A stretch of DNA of 64,000 nt from Calocera cornea HHB12733. Its lineage: Eukaryota; Basidiomycota; Dacrymycetes; Dacrymycetales; Dacrymycetaceae. This document shows positions 32,701-44,879 of the stretch, one piece after another; positions within the stretch are counted from its first letter, which is position 1, and each line of letters begins with the position of its first letter. The notes beneath the pieces were generated by a model that saw only the letters and a list, made by a program, of their open reading frames with translations, had not been told where the DNA came from and made no database searches. Location: contig KV424052.1 of NCBI GenBank assembly GCA_001632435.1, forward strand, positions 1 to 64,000, given 5' to 3'. The position numbers and the translations under genes were made by a program.

Positions 32701-35700
32701 ACACGACGTGTTAAGCAAGGCTCTGCGCGTGCAAGAGCCGGATCTCCATGTCCACGCGTGCATCGGAGCGACGCAGAATTGGAGCACGGCACTCAAGATA
32801 CCGAGCTTTACTCTCGATGGCTCGTTCTCTGGAATCAGTGCAAAGATCTGCGATGAGCTGACGTTGACCAGCATTGGCCTCCAGCTTCTGGGCTCTCGTG
32901 CGATGCAGATGTATCCCGAACCCAAGGAGGTCATGAAGTACGGCTTCGGCGTGTTTGGCACCATGCACTTGTCTGTTCCAGGATCCATCATACCTCTGGA
33001 GCTCAGCTTCGATATCACGGAGATGGCTGGCATGGCGACGCTCAGCGCGGATCTGTGTGGCGACTTCTGGAACGACGCTTTCGGGATTAGCGGCTTGACG
33101 GTAAGTGTGATCTCGACGCTGTTGGTATACTGCTGATCTGAGTCTCAGCTCACTGATGTCGCGGTGACGGCGAGCTTCGGAATCACGACTCCTCTCAGCA
33201 CGTTCAATTTCGGCGTTCTGGCTATGTTCGAGCACGGAGCCACGAAGGCCTACTTCGAAGGTAGCTACGCAGCCGGTGGAGGCTTCGCTATATCGGCCAC
33301 AGTATCGGACTTTACGCTGAACAACGTATTCGATCTTGCGGATCGATTCACTGGCGCCCAAATCAAGCTCCCATCTGCACAAGTCACCATCGGCTCTGCG
33401 ACTATTGCCGTGGCATCCGGCTCTGGATTGACCGTGGCTTTGCAGAATGTACAGTTCGGCGAGTATATGGCGGCCGATGCTACGTTGACCCTGTCTAAGA
33501 CGGGCATCTCTCTGCGCGGAGACATCACCAGTCACGACGTGTTGACTTTCGGTGAGGTGGAGGTGAAGAAGGCGTTCATCCAAATCGACTTCCAAAGCGT
33601 GAATGGAGCGAAAGAGACGGATGTGCTGCTTGGCGGAGAAGTGACGATCGAGAGCCTGACCATCGATGCTGCCATTCACGTTTACGAGGATGCGACGGGC
33701 CCACAGTGGACGATCTATGCCGCACTGACGACGGCTGGAAACAGCCTGGCCCTCTCCAAGCTTGTCTCCGAGCTGCATGGCACATTCCTCGACTTGTCAC
33801 TCACCCAAGTGTCTTTCTGCGCCGCTTCGAAGGACGATCCCCTGATGCAGTCCTTCATCTTCTCCTCGACTCCATATGCTTTCCATCAAGGTGTACAAAT
33901 CAACGCGACTGTCGGGAACATCGACGCGATGAACGCGTTGATGCGCGCCCCTGCTGGCGGATTCATTCTCAGTGCCGGATGGTCGAAGGCAACTGGATTT
34001 ACGCTTGATATCATGCCTCCGTCCTCAACGATCGTCCATTTGGGCAAGGGCATCTCGACCGATCCATTCACACTCCAGATCCAGACCGCGGGTGGCGCTC
34101 CGGGTCTCATGCTCTACGCTGGTGTCAAGATCCCTACGGCACAGTCGGACACGCCTCTGGACTTCAAGCTTGCGTTGTCGATAGACCCCATCGGAGCACG
34201 GGCATCCGCCGAATTGGACGGCTGGTGGGTCGATCCATTCGGTATCAGTAAGAATGTGAAGATTGGGCCACTCGTGGCGCTGTCAATCGAGATCATCTTC
34301 GAGCAGTTCCTCACTACTGGTATTCCGAGGTGCGTATTCACACAGGACGGTGGCTACTTTATTGACCTCTTTTCGCAGTGGGTTCGGAATTGCGGGCGGC
34401 TTGCAGATTGGGAAGGCAGCGGCAAGCCTTGCTCTCGAGATCAGCGAAGATCCTATGCGTGAGTGTTGTTGGATTTGGTACAGTACATGCCCTCGCTGAC
34501 CCATCGCAGATGAGCTGTTGAGTGCGGAGGTGAAGAACCTGGACATCAACGATGTGGTCGACTTCGCCAAGCTTCTGACCGGATTGGCCATTCCTCAGCC
34601 GGACAACTTCCTCCAGTTCACCGATGTGAAGCTCTACATTTGCCCCGCAGGTACGACGCTGGGCTCGGTAACGTATCCTCGTGGCTTCTCGTTCGACGCC
34701 GCTATGGTCGTGTTTGGCAAGAATGCGTCCATCGACTGCAATGTGTCGACGAGCGGGGCATCGATCAAGGGCAGCGTTGATGATTTCAAGCTTGGTCCTT
34801 TGGAGGTCCGCGGGACGGCGGGTCCACAGGCGACGCTGGATGTCGAAGTCGGCCTGTCGAAACAGCATCTTGGCATCGACGGGATGGCGACGTTCTACGA
34901 GGCCGAAGTCGCTCTTCATGTGGATCTCGATGTCCTTCCCAAGCCTGCGTTCAGCTTCTTCGCGGTACGTACTCTGTCACTCAGGAAGAGCCATCCGCTG
35001 ATGAACCATGTTCCAGACATTGAAGTTCACCGACCTGCTGCTCTTTGCGCTCAACGCCGAGCTCGTCGGTGCTGTCGACTTCAAGTCGCTGGAAAATGCG
35101 GACTTCCTGTTTGATGCTCTGATGGAGCAGCACATCTTGCAGTACGTCTCGGACGAGCTGAACAAGCAGTTTGATCTTGCGAAGCAAGCCGCTGAAGAGG
35201 GCGTCGAGTCAGCCCAGAAGAAGGTCGATGATGAGAAGGCGAAGATGCAAGCGGTGATCGTGAGTGCCTGACTCGGTATGTATACTATTAATCTAACCAG
35301 TCGCTACAGGACGCGGCTCAGAAGAAGCTGGATGCCGCCTCGGCGTCCTGGACTGCGAAGCGCGACGCCGTGACCAGCTCGAGTCAAGCGACAATTAACA
35401 GCTATAACGCCAACATCGCAACGCTGCAGAAGAAGGTCTCCGATGCTCAGGCTGCGTACACAAAAGCGCAGGCCGATGCCCATAACAAGCTTCAGTCTGC
35501 GACCAACGACCGTGCAACCAAGTTAGCGGCTGCACAGCACTCGGTCGATGATGCGCGCAACAAGATGAACGGCGACATCACTAACGCGCAAAACAAGGTA
35601 TCCGCGGCGGAGGCGAAGATGCAGAGCGAATTCGGGAATGCCGAGCACTCTATTGACGATGCGCAGAACAAGGTCAACGGGCTGCAGAGCAACATTGACA

Positions 35701-36527
35701 ACTGCAACAAGGAGATCAGCGACCTGAACCATCTGTCCAAGTTCAATCCCAAGCGCGCGGAGATCGTGAAATACGGCTCCCAGCTGGCTGCCTACAAGGT
35801 CGCCAAGGAGGCCGCGGACAAGGCTCTGGACTTGGCCAAGGCTGTTATCAAGGGCACTGGCTATGTCGCGGATCAGACAGCAATCAAGGCAGCGCAGGGC
35901 GCGCTTGACGCGGCCAAGTCCGGCGGTGCCATCACGCTCTCCGCGGCGCAGGAGACGCTCAAGGGTGTCGATGCTGCCACCGCCGCGGCAGTCAAGGCTG
36001 CTCAAGCCTCCGTCGACGGACTCGGCAAGTGCAGCGAGGCAGTCGCGTTCACTGCTGCACAAGGCGCCCTGGAAGCGTTCAAGAAGGCGAACGACGCGGC
36101 TTTCGCGGCTGCGACCAAGGCGCTCAGCGAGATCACCGGCTGCGCGGAGAAGATCGCGTTTGACGCAGCATCCGCGGGGCTCGACGCGGCCAAGCACGCG
36201 TCGACGGGTCTTGATGCGGCCGACGGGGCGCTGAAGCTGGCTGAGGACGGCGGTGAGCTCGCCCTGGACGCGGCCAAGTGGGCCGTGGACCACGCCGCGA
36301 GCCTGTGCGATATCACCGTCATCCATCTGAGCGGCTCGCTCCGCGGTATCCTGGGCCTGACGGGCAAGGTCGAGAAGCCGCTCACTGCCCATGTCGAGGG
36401 CCAGGCGGCCGGACACGCGTTCTCCTGGGATGGCACGTTCGACCCGCGGAAGACGGCGGACTTCATCAAGGGCGTGTTTGAGAAGTTGTGGAATGATATC
36501 AAGAGCGAGGCGATCAAGCTGAAGTAG
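29739..36527 (+). CDS. Giant ~2,045-residue protein of unknown family, copy 1
   Basis: Fourteen exons: 29739-30164, 30218-30682, 30734-31190, 31241-31320, 31371-31427, 31475-31485 (11-nt microexon), 31532-31610, 31666-31941, 31991-33100, 33149-34329, 34379-34458, 34510-34964, 35017-35259, 35310-36527; total 6,138 nt, 2,045 residues. There is no signal peptide or membrane segment. Exon 1 is Pro/Gly-rich with a nuclear-localisation-like pair (KKRKAPEPS ... KKAKT). The centre (exons 9-12) is a long run of beta-rich, Gly/Thr/Asp-containing segments (GDITLFGIKGLTAKFYSWKG, SLRGDITSHDVLTFGEVEV). Exons 13-14 are a coiled coil (QKKVDDEKAKMQ, AAAQHSVDDARNK), then Ala-rich amphipathic repeats, ending IKSEAIKLK. 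I do not recognise the family and assign no function. A near-identical paralogue lies inverted at 54296-47511. The donor at 30683 (GTTCGT) is weak. Confidence 0.8.
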
Positions 36528-36699
36528 GCGATATGCTGTTGGCGTATTTTGGAGCATCGGAATGATCCTCATAACCCACTTGTCTGTCGCTACTTACTGT
36601 AATATATGTACCTGTCCTTCAGGATTGAGCAACGGTCGCCGATTGTAGGCCCAAATCGGTCATGGGCGATGATGCCGGCAGTGAAGCCTCGGCTTGGCC

Positions 36700-36825
36700 C
36701 GCCGTTAGGGTCCACTCTGCGGACAACCCTAACCCGCCCCACGCCAGCTGCGGGAGTCAGGGTTATAGCCTCGTTGACCCTAAGCCGAACCTCTAAAACC
36801 CTAGTTGACCCTAACCTGAAGCCTC
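36700..36825. repeat. Scattered CCCTAA/TTAGGG-like motifs
   Basis: Within ~125 nt there are AACCCTAACCC, GACCCTAAGCC, AAACCCTAG and GACCCTAACC, plus GTTAGGG on the same strand. They are not a regular array. The fungal telomere repeat is TTAGGG, so these may be remnants of an interstitial telomeric tract. Confidence 0.4.
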
Positions 36826-37397
36826 CAGCTGGCCTACAGCGGCACACCTTCAAACTCGAGCTCACATACAGCTGCTAACAGCTCCCACTTTCTCTTACAA
36901 CTCAAGCATTGAACTACGACATAAACACGTGTCTACACGCCCAGTCGGAACTTTCAGACCTCTGCTGATGATCGGGTATCCCGCCATCCCGCAATGTGAC
37001 CCACGGTCCGATGTATCACCGCCATTTCTCATCAAAGCGCAAAGGCCGCGGAACGGTCGCTCTCCAAGCAGCGACTGTCTACACCACTCGTAGAATCACC
37101 TCTTCATCTGCGCGTCGTTCACCTATGTAAGAATCTTTGTGACCGTTGACTGCATACTCACGTGCTCCTAGTGGGTGAAGGCGACGCCTACTAATGTCGA
37201 CGTGTCGTTGACACATCGCGTCCACACGCATCTCGTCCCATTTTGTACTCGCTCGCAAGGTCGGACTACAACTTAGCCGAGGCGTGGCACCTCACCTCGA
37301 TGCTGACGATCCTGTACTTTCCCCTTAGGTGAGCATCTCTCAATTGATGTCCTGATCTCGTGGGTGCCCGCGATTCTGCTTGTCTGATGGCGCATCT

Positions 37398-37454
<57 letters not shown>
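37398..37454. repeat. (GCA)19 microsatellite
   Basis: Nineteen uninterrupted GCA units about 260 nt upstream of the intact NLR's start. The Gln/Ala/Leu frames across it are not part of any gene I can support. Confidence 0.95.
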
Positions 37455-37711
37455 CTCCGATCCACGGTACCCAATCTCGAGCCGCTCTGCCTCGGTCCCT
37501 CGGAAGACATCGAAGTCGCATCACGCAGCATTGACCCAATCTCCGGCACTTGATCTTTACTGGGCGTTATCAGTCAGGTTTGCTATAAGAACATCAGGCT
37601 TAGATAGCGCCAGTGGGTTGTCCCATTTCACCCCATTTCGTCACCTCCTAGTCTTCAGACTACGCATCGCTGCTGTTCTTCATCTCTTCTCATACAGATT
37701 CATCCGCTTCC

Positions 37712-40700
37712 ATGAGCTCGATAGCCGGAACTTCTGGTGGTCGAGGACCAGGCCTCAACACACTGCTTGCTCAATGGAAGGAGAGGGCGGGTGCTGCAGT
37801 TGAACCAATCAAGACCGGTGTTATTGAAACGACAAACCGCGTGATTGGCATTCATGATGTACGCTCTCCATCCTCCATGTCTCACATCTTCGTTTCCTGA
37901 CACTGTTCTAGCGGGTTCAATCCCAGGACGACAATATTTGCCAGCTTGCTGATAAACTAACGCTCATCAATGAGCATGTCCTAACGCACTTATCTCCAAA
38001 CTCGGCTCTTGATCTTCCGACGGCAAAATTGCTGCACGATCTTACCGAGTTCGTCTTCCCTCTTGCTTCCATAGGCATTTCTTCTCATGTAGCCAAACCA
38101 GTGCGGCGGCTGAGGTGGACAAGTTCCTGAAGAGCTTGCGCCCACCGGCCAAACGGCAGCATCAGCTGGATGAGTCCGATGAGCTGGAAACTCTGCACGA
38201 GAAACTGGATTCTATCATGTCCCAGCTCTCGGTGTGCCAGTCTTGTGCAGTATGTTGTGCTGTGTGATCACTGAGGATGCTTTTAGCTTAGCTATGGGGT
38301 AGACCTGGGTGTCCGCGTAGGGGGATTAGAGCGGGAGGTACGTTTGCCGGTAGCTTCAGTACGGAATCAACATTCTGACGCAGATCAGGTCGCTCGTACT
38401 CTTGCGTTACAAATGTCCGTGTCATCACTTGTATGCTCCTGCGTCATCTGACCTTCCTCGGTAACCAGACCAGACCATCTTCCTTTGGCAGAGATACCCC
38501 CCAAACCAATTACCTTCTTTGGTCGAGATGAGCTTGTAGCATCTATTGTTGAGCTAGTATGTGGCGCGCCGACTTGCCGCATCCCGCTCCTCGGTCCTGG
38601 AGGAATCGGAAAGACGTCTGTTGCTGCTGCGGTCATGAATGACAAGCGAGTCAGCGACAAATACGGCATACACATCTTGTTCGTCACCTGTGAAGGACTC
38701 ACCTCTGCCGAGGGTATCGTCAACATGCTCGCAACGCTGTTGCGACTTAACGGAGGCTCGGGTGTTCAGCAGTTGGTGCTAAACTATCTGGCAACTCGAG
38801 GCTGCGTACTCTTGGTACTTGATAACCTGGAAACAGCTTGGGATTCTCTTGACAAGATTAACGTTGAGAAGCTCATAGGAAAGCTCGCTGAGCTATCCTC
38901 ACTCTCGCTCATTGTCACAATGAGAGGTGGGATGCGCCCTGGGCATGTCATTTGGGCAGAACTGTTTTTGGCCCCTCTGAAACCAATATCGCTCGATGCA
39001 GCTCGCCAGTTGTGGGTATCAATTGCACAATTTGTTGACGGCAATCTGGACCATCTCCTTCAGCGGCTAGATGGCTTGCCTCTGGCAATCACTCTGATGG
39101 CGCATCAAGGGCAGCTGATGACTCCGACAGAACTTCTAGAAGGATACGCCTCCGAAAGGACGGCGTTGCTAGATGTTGGGGGTGATGGACGACTGACTAG
39201 TCTTGATGTTTCCATCCGACTCTCCCTCAATTGTCACACTATGTTGAGCGATCCAAGTGCCGCTCACTTACTTTCAGCCCTCAGCCTTCTTCCCGATGGC
39301 CTCGCGATATCCGACGTATCCAATATCCTTCCGGTCATGAAAAACACCAGAAGGAGTTCATTGGCCCTCACTAGAGCGGCACTTGTGTTTATCGAGAACG
39401 GTCGATTGAAATCCTTGTCCCCAATTCGTGACTTCGTTCTGCGATACATGCCGCCATCCGGAAGCGATCTTCTAACAATACAGGCCTACTTCATTACGCT
39501 CACAAATAGCGTAAACATTGCAGGCACGGTCGAGCTTAGGACAGCGACTGAATTACTCGCGCCTCAATTTGGTAACGTGAGTTCGGTTCTCCTGCATGCT
39601 TGGAGTGCCTCGGCCTTCACCGAAATCCCGGAGAGGTTGGTTCTCGCAACACAGCAGCTTTCAAAGCTCTCTGCCATGACGGGGCTTGGAGATTGTCTTC
39701 CGCTTTTACAGTGCGCAAGGAAGAATCTGGAAAAGTTTGGCCCCTGTTGGGGTGCAGCTCAATGCACAACAACTCTCGGCAATGTTCTCCGTTTGCATGC
39801 GCGATATGATGAAGCACTTATGATCCTGGAGCAGGCCAAGACACAGTTCGATGTCATCGGTCACCGAAAGGAAGCAGCAGAATGCACTTTTAATATTGGC
39901 ATTGCTCTGGGCACGCTTAGTCGATACGATGCCGCACTTGTCAAATTCCAGGAAGTCAAGGCTGTTTTCGAAGGTATTGCGGATCCCTGTGGGGTTGCAC
40001 TATGCATGCAAGCCATCGGTGACGTCCTCGGCGGACTCGGCCGGTACGGCGAAGCGCTCGCTCAGCTGGAGCAGGCCAAGGCGCAATTCAAGGTCCTCTG
40101 CCACCGGCCCGGAGTTGCATTTTCTGATCAGCTCATCGGGAACATCTTGCACCTTGTCGCTCGCTCTGATGAAGCAGTTGCGAGTGTACAACAAGCGAAA
40201 TTGGAGTTTGAGGATCTGGGTGACCGTCGCGGTGTAGCGCAATGTCTGCAAATTATCGGAGATTTTTTGCACAAACTTGAAAGGTACGATGAGGCGCTAG
40301 AACACCTGGAACTTGCGAAGCGGGAATTCGTTCTCATGGGGGACCGTCGTGGTGCTGCACAATGTACAAGACTTCTGGGGGAACTTCTCCGTACGCAGGC
40401 GAGACATGAAGAAGCCATCCCAAAATTGGAACAGGCCAAGGCGGAATTTGACCTCCTGGGTCTCGTCCTGGGTGCAGCACAGTGCACCCAAGCCATTGGC
40501 AGTGCTCTTTACCCACTGGCCAAGTATGAGGATGCGGTGGCAATGCTGGAGCTTGCTAAAGTGGAGTTTAGAGCCATAGGAGACCGGCACGGAATTGCGG
40601 AATGCACAAGGTTTCTCGCGTACACAGCCAAGCATCAGGGATGTCAAGATCGGGCCGGCGTTTTGTTCAACGAGAGTCTGGAAAAGTTTGAAGAGCTGGG

Positions 40701-41051
40701 AGTGCTACATGCCGTGCAAGAGTGTAGCAGAGAGCTGACCGAGTTGTATTCGTGGCAAGCACCTGTATCGTCTAGACGAACGCCGGCACTAATTCATTCT
40801 GAGCAGACCGGTGAAAGCTGGCTGAACTCTGTAAGTTGCCGGACGGCCGAAGCATGATCGTTCGGGGGCACGCTCGGTACTGTATACATCAGGAAGTAGG
40901 ACTTGACGGATGGGTCCACCCTCGCCCCGATAGGCAGTTTCAGCCTGAATATTTCGAATGCTTCCGCTCGGCATTTTACGACCGTCAGCAAGCTAAGTCG
41001 AGGCCTTCTACAGTGACAGAGTCTATGAGCCGTTGCTCCTACGATCTGTAG
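37712..41051 (+). CDS. NLR-type STAND receptor: N-domain, NB-ARC, TPR repeats
   Basis: Best-preserved NLR of the window. Exons read: 37712-37858, 37912 to about 38052, about 38093-38249, 38287-38337, 38384-38430, 38469-40830, 40893-41051. The N-terminal exons encode a helical domain (GRGPGLNTLLAQWKERAG; ICQLADKLTLIN; EVDKFLKSLRPP). The big exon starts with PKPITFFGRDELV and contains the P-loop GPGGIGKTSVAAAV, the Walker B region CVLLVLDNLETAWD, the sensor-like LIVTMRGG, the GLPL motif LDGLPLAITLMAHQG and a winged-helix-like LLSALSLLPDGLAIS. About nine TPRs follow (RYDEALMILEQAKTQFDVIG). Fungal NLRs of this design are thought to sense non-self and drive programmed cell death, but the N-terminal effector type here is unknown. 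The exon 2/3 junction lacks an obvious canonical donor in the right phase. It lies tail-to-tail with the GH3 gene. Confidence 0.78.
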
Positions 41052-41104
41052 TACCTGTCGCTGCTAGGTAACATGACGTTGTATTGGAGCCTTTTTGAGG
41101 CTGA

Positions 41105-44100
41105 TCACAAACCGGTCCACCGGAGCGGCTCCTGCACGTCGACGCTCACCTCAAGTCGAATATCGCTTGAGCTCGCTCCGGCAAGGACACGATATCGTCC
41201 CTTGTCTGCTACCCAGCAATTCTGCCTCTCCTCCCAATGACGAAAGGCATCTCTTCCTAGCTGTACAGTGACTGTCTTCGTCTCTCCAGGAAGTAGCTCA
41301 ACCGTAGCGAAACCCTTAAGCTCTTTGGGCGCTTTGGGAAGTGCAGGTGCGACATCGGCCACGTAGACTTGGACGACTTCCTGCCCGGAAACGACCCCGG
41401 TGTTCTTGACCTGAAGCTGTACGGTCAGCTCGGACGATGCTGATATTCGTGAAAAGGTGAGAGAGAAGTAGGAGAAGGTCGTATAGGAGAGCCCATGTCC
41501 GAAAGGGTAGAGGGGTTGTACGTCCGCATGGTCGAAATGTCGATAACCGACATAGATTCCTTCGGTGTACATTACTTTGCCTGGTGTAGGAGTGGTAGCG
41601 CCGAATGATTCGTACGTGTTGCAGTCCTGCAAACGTTTCCTACGCTCGACATCAGCAATTGCCTGACATTACGCCATTGTAAGATGCGCACGGGAAAGTC
41701 ATAGCCAGCTTTCCACTTGGGTTGACCTTGCCAAACAAGACGTCTGCAAGTCCGTTACCCAGCTCATTGCCGCCATAGAATGCTTGTAAGACAGCGGGTG
41801 TGCGATCGAGCCAAGGCATCGTCACGGGTGTACCAGTCTGGTTCACGATCACCGTGTTTTCATTCGCCCCTAGAACCGCGTGACAGAGCGCATTCATGCT
41901 GCCGGGAAGACTGGAAAGCCATCAGCGGATGATCTCAGGATCGAAGGAACACATACTCCATATCTTTGCGATCGAACCCCTCTGATTCCCAATCCCCATT
42001 CAGACCAACAACAACGATTGCCACTAGGAGAAATGAGTGAAATTGAAACATCCTCATCTCGACGCACTCACAGTCCGACTCCTTCGCCAGACTGACCGCC
42101 TCTGCAATAACCACCCCTTCCTCAGCCCACCGCGTCGCGCCCATTTGCAGCCCACCCGCGCACGTGAATGGTCCCGGCACCATCTTCTCCTGGCTTACGT
42201 GCATGCGCAGCTCGAGTGCGTACTGCCGCCCTTCTTCCAGTTTCGGTGCGATGACGCGGAGCTCGCTCGAGCCGAGGCCGAAGAGTATCTCGCCCGGCGT
42301 GTAGGCTCGATTGTTTTCGATCAGGAGGCGGCCATCGAGGTAGAGGTTCACTTCGCCGACAGAGGCAAGGCCGAATAGCCAAGGGCCAGAAGAAGTCGGC
42401 GTGAAGGTCATGGTCATCTATGCCATGAATCAGTGCCCGCGCTAGCATCACGCGGAAGACGCGCACTCGGATAAACGGCGTCTGCGAGATCTTGTCGAAC
42501 GGCAGCCCGTCGATCATGAGGAAGTTTGCCGACTACCAACCGCATCAGGCCGTACTTCCCGCGGCCGATCAGCCAGCACACCTTCGTCGTCGTCTCATAT
42601 TCCTCCGCCTCTTCAATCTCCCCACACTGATCAAAGAACCCGCCCTCCTCATGAGACCACTCCCCACCGCGCCCGTCCTTCCAGAACTGCATCCTGATCC
42701 CCGGGGTGCTCGTCCCAGGCACACAGATGCACGAGTCCAGCTCCGCGCTGGGGACGTATCGGAACGTCTGTGCGCCGACGGCGTACCCGACCGTCGCGCC
42801 CGCTTCTTGCGCTACTTCACGGATCGCTACGAGTGGGGAGACGGACCAGGAGGCGAAGACAGCGGCTGAGCCGCCGCCCGAGACTTGAGCAAACGCGGCA
42901 TTCGGGCCGATGACTGCGATCTTCCGCCCTCGCTCCGCGCGTAACGGGAGGAGTGGTGTGGAGGAAGAGCCAACGGGGGCGTTCTTGAGCAGGACGATGG
43001 AGGATGAGGCGGCTTTGCGGAGGAGAGCGCGCAGCTCGGGGGTATCGCGGTAACCCTCGGCGCCGTTGAATGGGATGCCGGAACGCACGGCATGATTGTG
43101 CAGCTTCAGAACCTGCAACCTCCCGTAAGTACTGGTCGTAGCAACAAACAGGGCAAGAGCGTACATTCCGCACACGGTCATCCACATCCTCCACCTCCAG
43201 CTTGCCCCCGCTCAAGCACCTCAGCACCGTCTCGCCCCTAAACACGCCCGGGCCCGGCATCTCCACATCTAACCCTGCTTTCATGCTCTCCACAGTGGAG
43301 ACCACGCCCGTCCAGTCGCTCACAACAAGCCCGTCCCAACCCCACTCCTTGCGCAGGATGTCGGAGAGGAGGAAGGAGTTCTCGGAGGTGTGTGTGCCGT
43401 TCAGCCGGTTGTAGGAGGTCATCAACGCGAGGGGCGGGGACTGCTTGAGCGCGAGGCGGAAGGGCTCGAGATAGATCTCGCGCAGGGCGCGCATTGTCAC
43501 TACCGAGTCGGATGACATGCGCTCGTGTTCCTGATCATTGCAAACCTAATTCACCATCAGAAAGGAGCATACGGAGATAGAGACACCGCATACGAAGTGC
43601 TTGAGGCACGCAGCGACCCCTTCGCTCTGAATCCCCCTAATGTACTCCGCCGCCATCATCCCATTAACAAACGGGTCCTCCGAGAAGCTCTCGAATCCCC
43701 TCCCCGCGAGCGGGTTCCGCAGCGTGTTAACAGTCGGGCCGAGCAGAACGTGCACGTTCTTGGCTTTGCACTCGGCGGAGAGGGCGCGGCCGATCTCGTA
43801 CGCGAGGGGTAGGTCGAAGGATGAGCCGATACCTGTGGCACATGGGAAGCACGAGGAGGGGACGTTGTTGAAGACTAACATCTACCCATCAGTGTACCAA
43901 ACAAAATGCTCAAGTAACATACCCACACTGTGTTCCCCTCACCCCGTTCGCCCCATCCGAAGTGCGAACCGAGCCGATTCCCGCAGCAGGGACATCCGCA
44001 AAGTGCCAAAAGTCCTTTCCCGCCAGCAACTTGACCTTGTCCTGTATCGACAGGCTCGCGATCGTCGCCTCGACATCGACTTCCTTCGGACCGTCGCGTA

Positions 44101-44143
44101 TGAAAGCGACGTTGGCTGTTGTGCCGTTCACGCTGTTCGTCAT
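41105..44143 (-). CDS. Intracellular GH3 beta-glucosidase with PA14 insert
   Basis: Nine exons: 44143-43927, 43874-43594, 43545-43165, 43112-42582, 42532-42467, 42417-42072, 42023-41957, 41910-41692, 41639-41105; phases fit, 880 residues. GH3 core: LSIQDKVKLLAGKDFWHF, TSDGANGVRGT, FESFSEDP, MTSYNRLNGTHTSEN, and the nucleophile motif WDGLVVSDWTG. A PA14 carbohydrate-binding insert splits the second catalytic domain (FTPTSSGPWLFGLASVGEVNLYLDGRLLIEN). The C-terminal fibronectin-type III-like domain ends with WVADKGRYRVLAGASS. There is no signal peptide (MTNSVNGTTANVAF), so the enzyme probably hydrolyses imported beta-glucosides such as cellobiose in the cytosol. It converges with the intact NLR, about 53 nt between stops. 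Confidence 0.92.
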
Positions 44144-44879
44144 CTTCTGTATTTCAGCGGCAAGGAGAGTTCACGCCCAGACGGGGCTCGCCTCCCCGCC
44201 CTCCAGCGTACTATATATTCTTCTCCAATATCCCATAGAGCTGAGTGCATCATACTAGATCGCTGGAATATGCCAACCGCAGCCGAGTGGTTTCGCACAG
44301 CGGTCTGATGGTCGGTCAACAAAAAGGCGAATATTCGGCGGTATCGACCCTAGGCCGGCGTCCGCGCGCGTACGCGCCGAGCGCCATGCCTCCGCCCCTA
44401 CCGCATCGGAGCCGCCCGCCGCCCGACGCGCCTCCTGCAGGTGCACGGCCTCGAGGGCAAAATCCCCTCAAGCTGTCAAAGGCGCAGAATGACTGTGTCG
44501 AGGGTCTGGCGGGGCCTTGGGGCGGCACCGAGGAGGAGCGAGAGAAAGAGAGCGGGAGCACTGCTAGACGTGGGAAACACGGATAGATGCTGTACAGTAT
44601 TTGGCTTGTGCAAGGAACGAGCGCCTATTGGCGGCATCGACCGTAGGGTGGCTCCCTGGGTTAAGGCACGGATTCTGCGCATTTCACCACGAATCCGCTA
44701 CATTCGCGTCTGCTAATGGCAATAGCGCAAGAACCCCTTGGCATTGCTCGATCGACGATCTGGCGTGACTGTTTACGACGGCGCTTTCTGAGGCACTGGG
44801 CTTCTGACGCCGCGCAATGGGGATGGATCATGGGGCGCGGAAGGGTCAATGCGTTTGTCTGATGTGTCTCGATTCTCTG
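44144..44879. other. Intergenic between GH3 5' end and GH47 3' end
   Basis: About 735 nt. It holds the GH3 promoter side and the GH47 3' flank. No gene or repeat recognised. Confidence 0.5.

Larger units (their letters stand above)
28720..36655 (+). repeat. Left arm of a large inverted duplication
   Basis: Contains the upstream region, the whole giant gene copy 1 and about 130 nt of 3' flank. The partner arm is 47425-55260 on the other strand, about 11 kb away. Arm ends are approximate, set where recognisable similarity fades by eye. Confidence 0.8.
36656..37711. other. Intergenic with telomere-like motifs and a GCA repeat
   Basis: About 1.05 kb between the left duplication arm and the intact NLR. 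It holds scattered CCCTAA-type motifs (see separate entry) and a trinucleotide repeat. No gene supported. Confidence 0.5.

Noticed and set aside
32711..33778. 355-codon antisense open frame, mirrored at 50260-51327 in copy 2
   Set aside because: It runs antisense through two exons and an intron of the giant gene. Its conservation follows from the near-identity of the arms, and the protein is Arg/Gln-rich shadow sequence.
35523..36572. 349-codon antisense open frame over the last exon of giant copy 1
   Set aside because: It is a GC-driven shadow of the Ala/Lys-rich coding exon.
37398..37454. Short CRISPR-like reading of the GCA array
   Set aside because: It is a pure microsatellite without spacers, in a eukaryotic genome.
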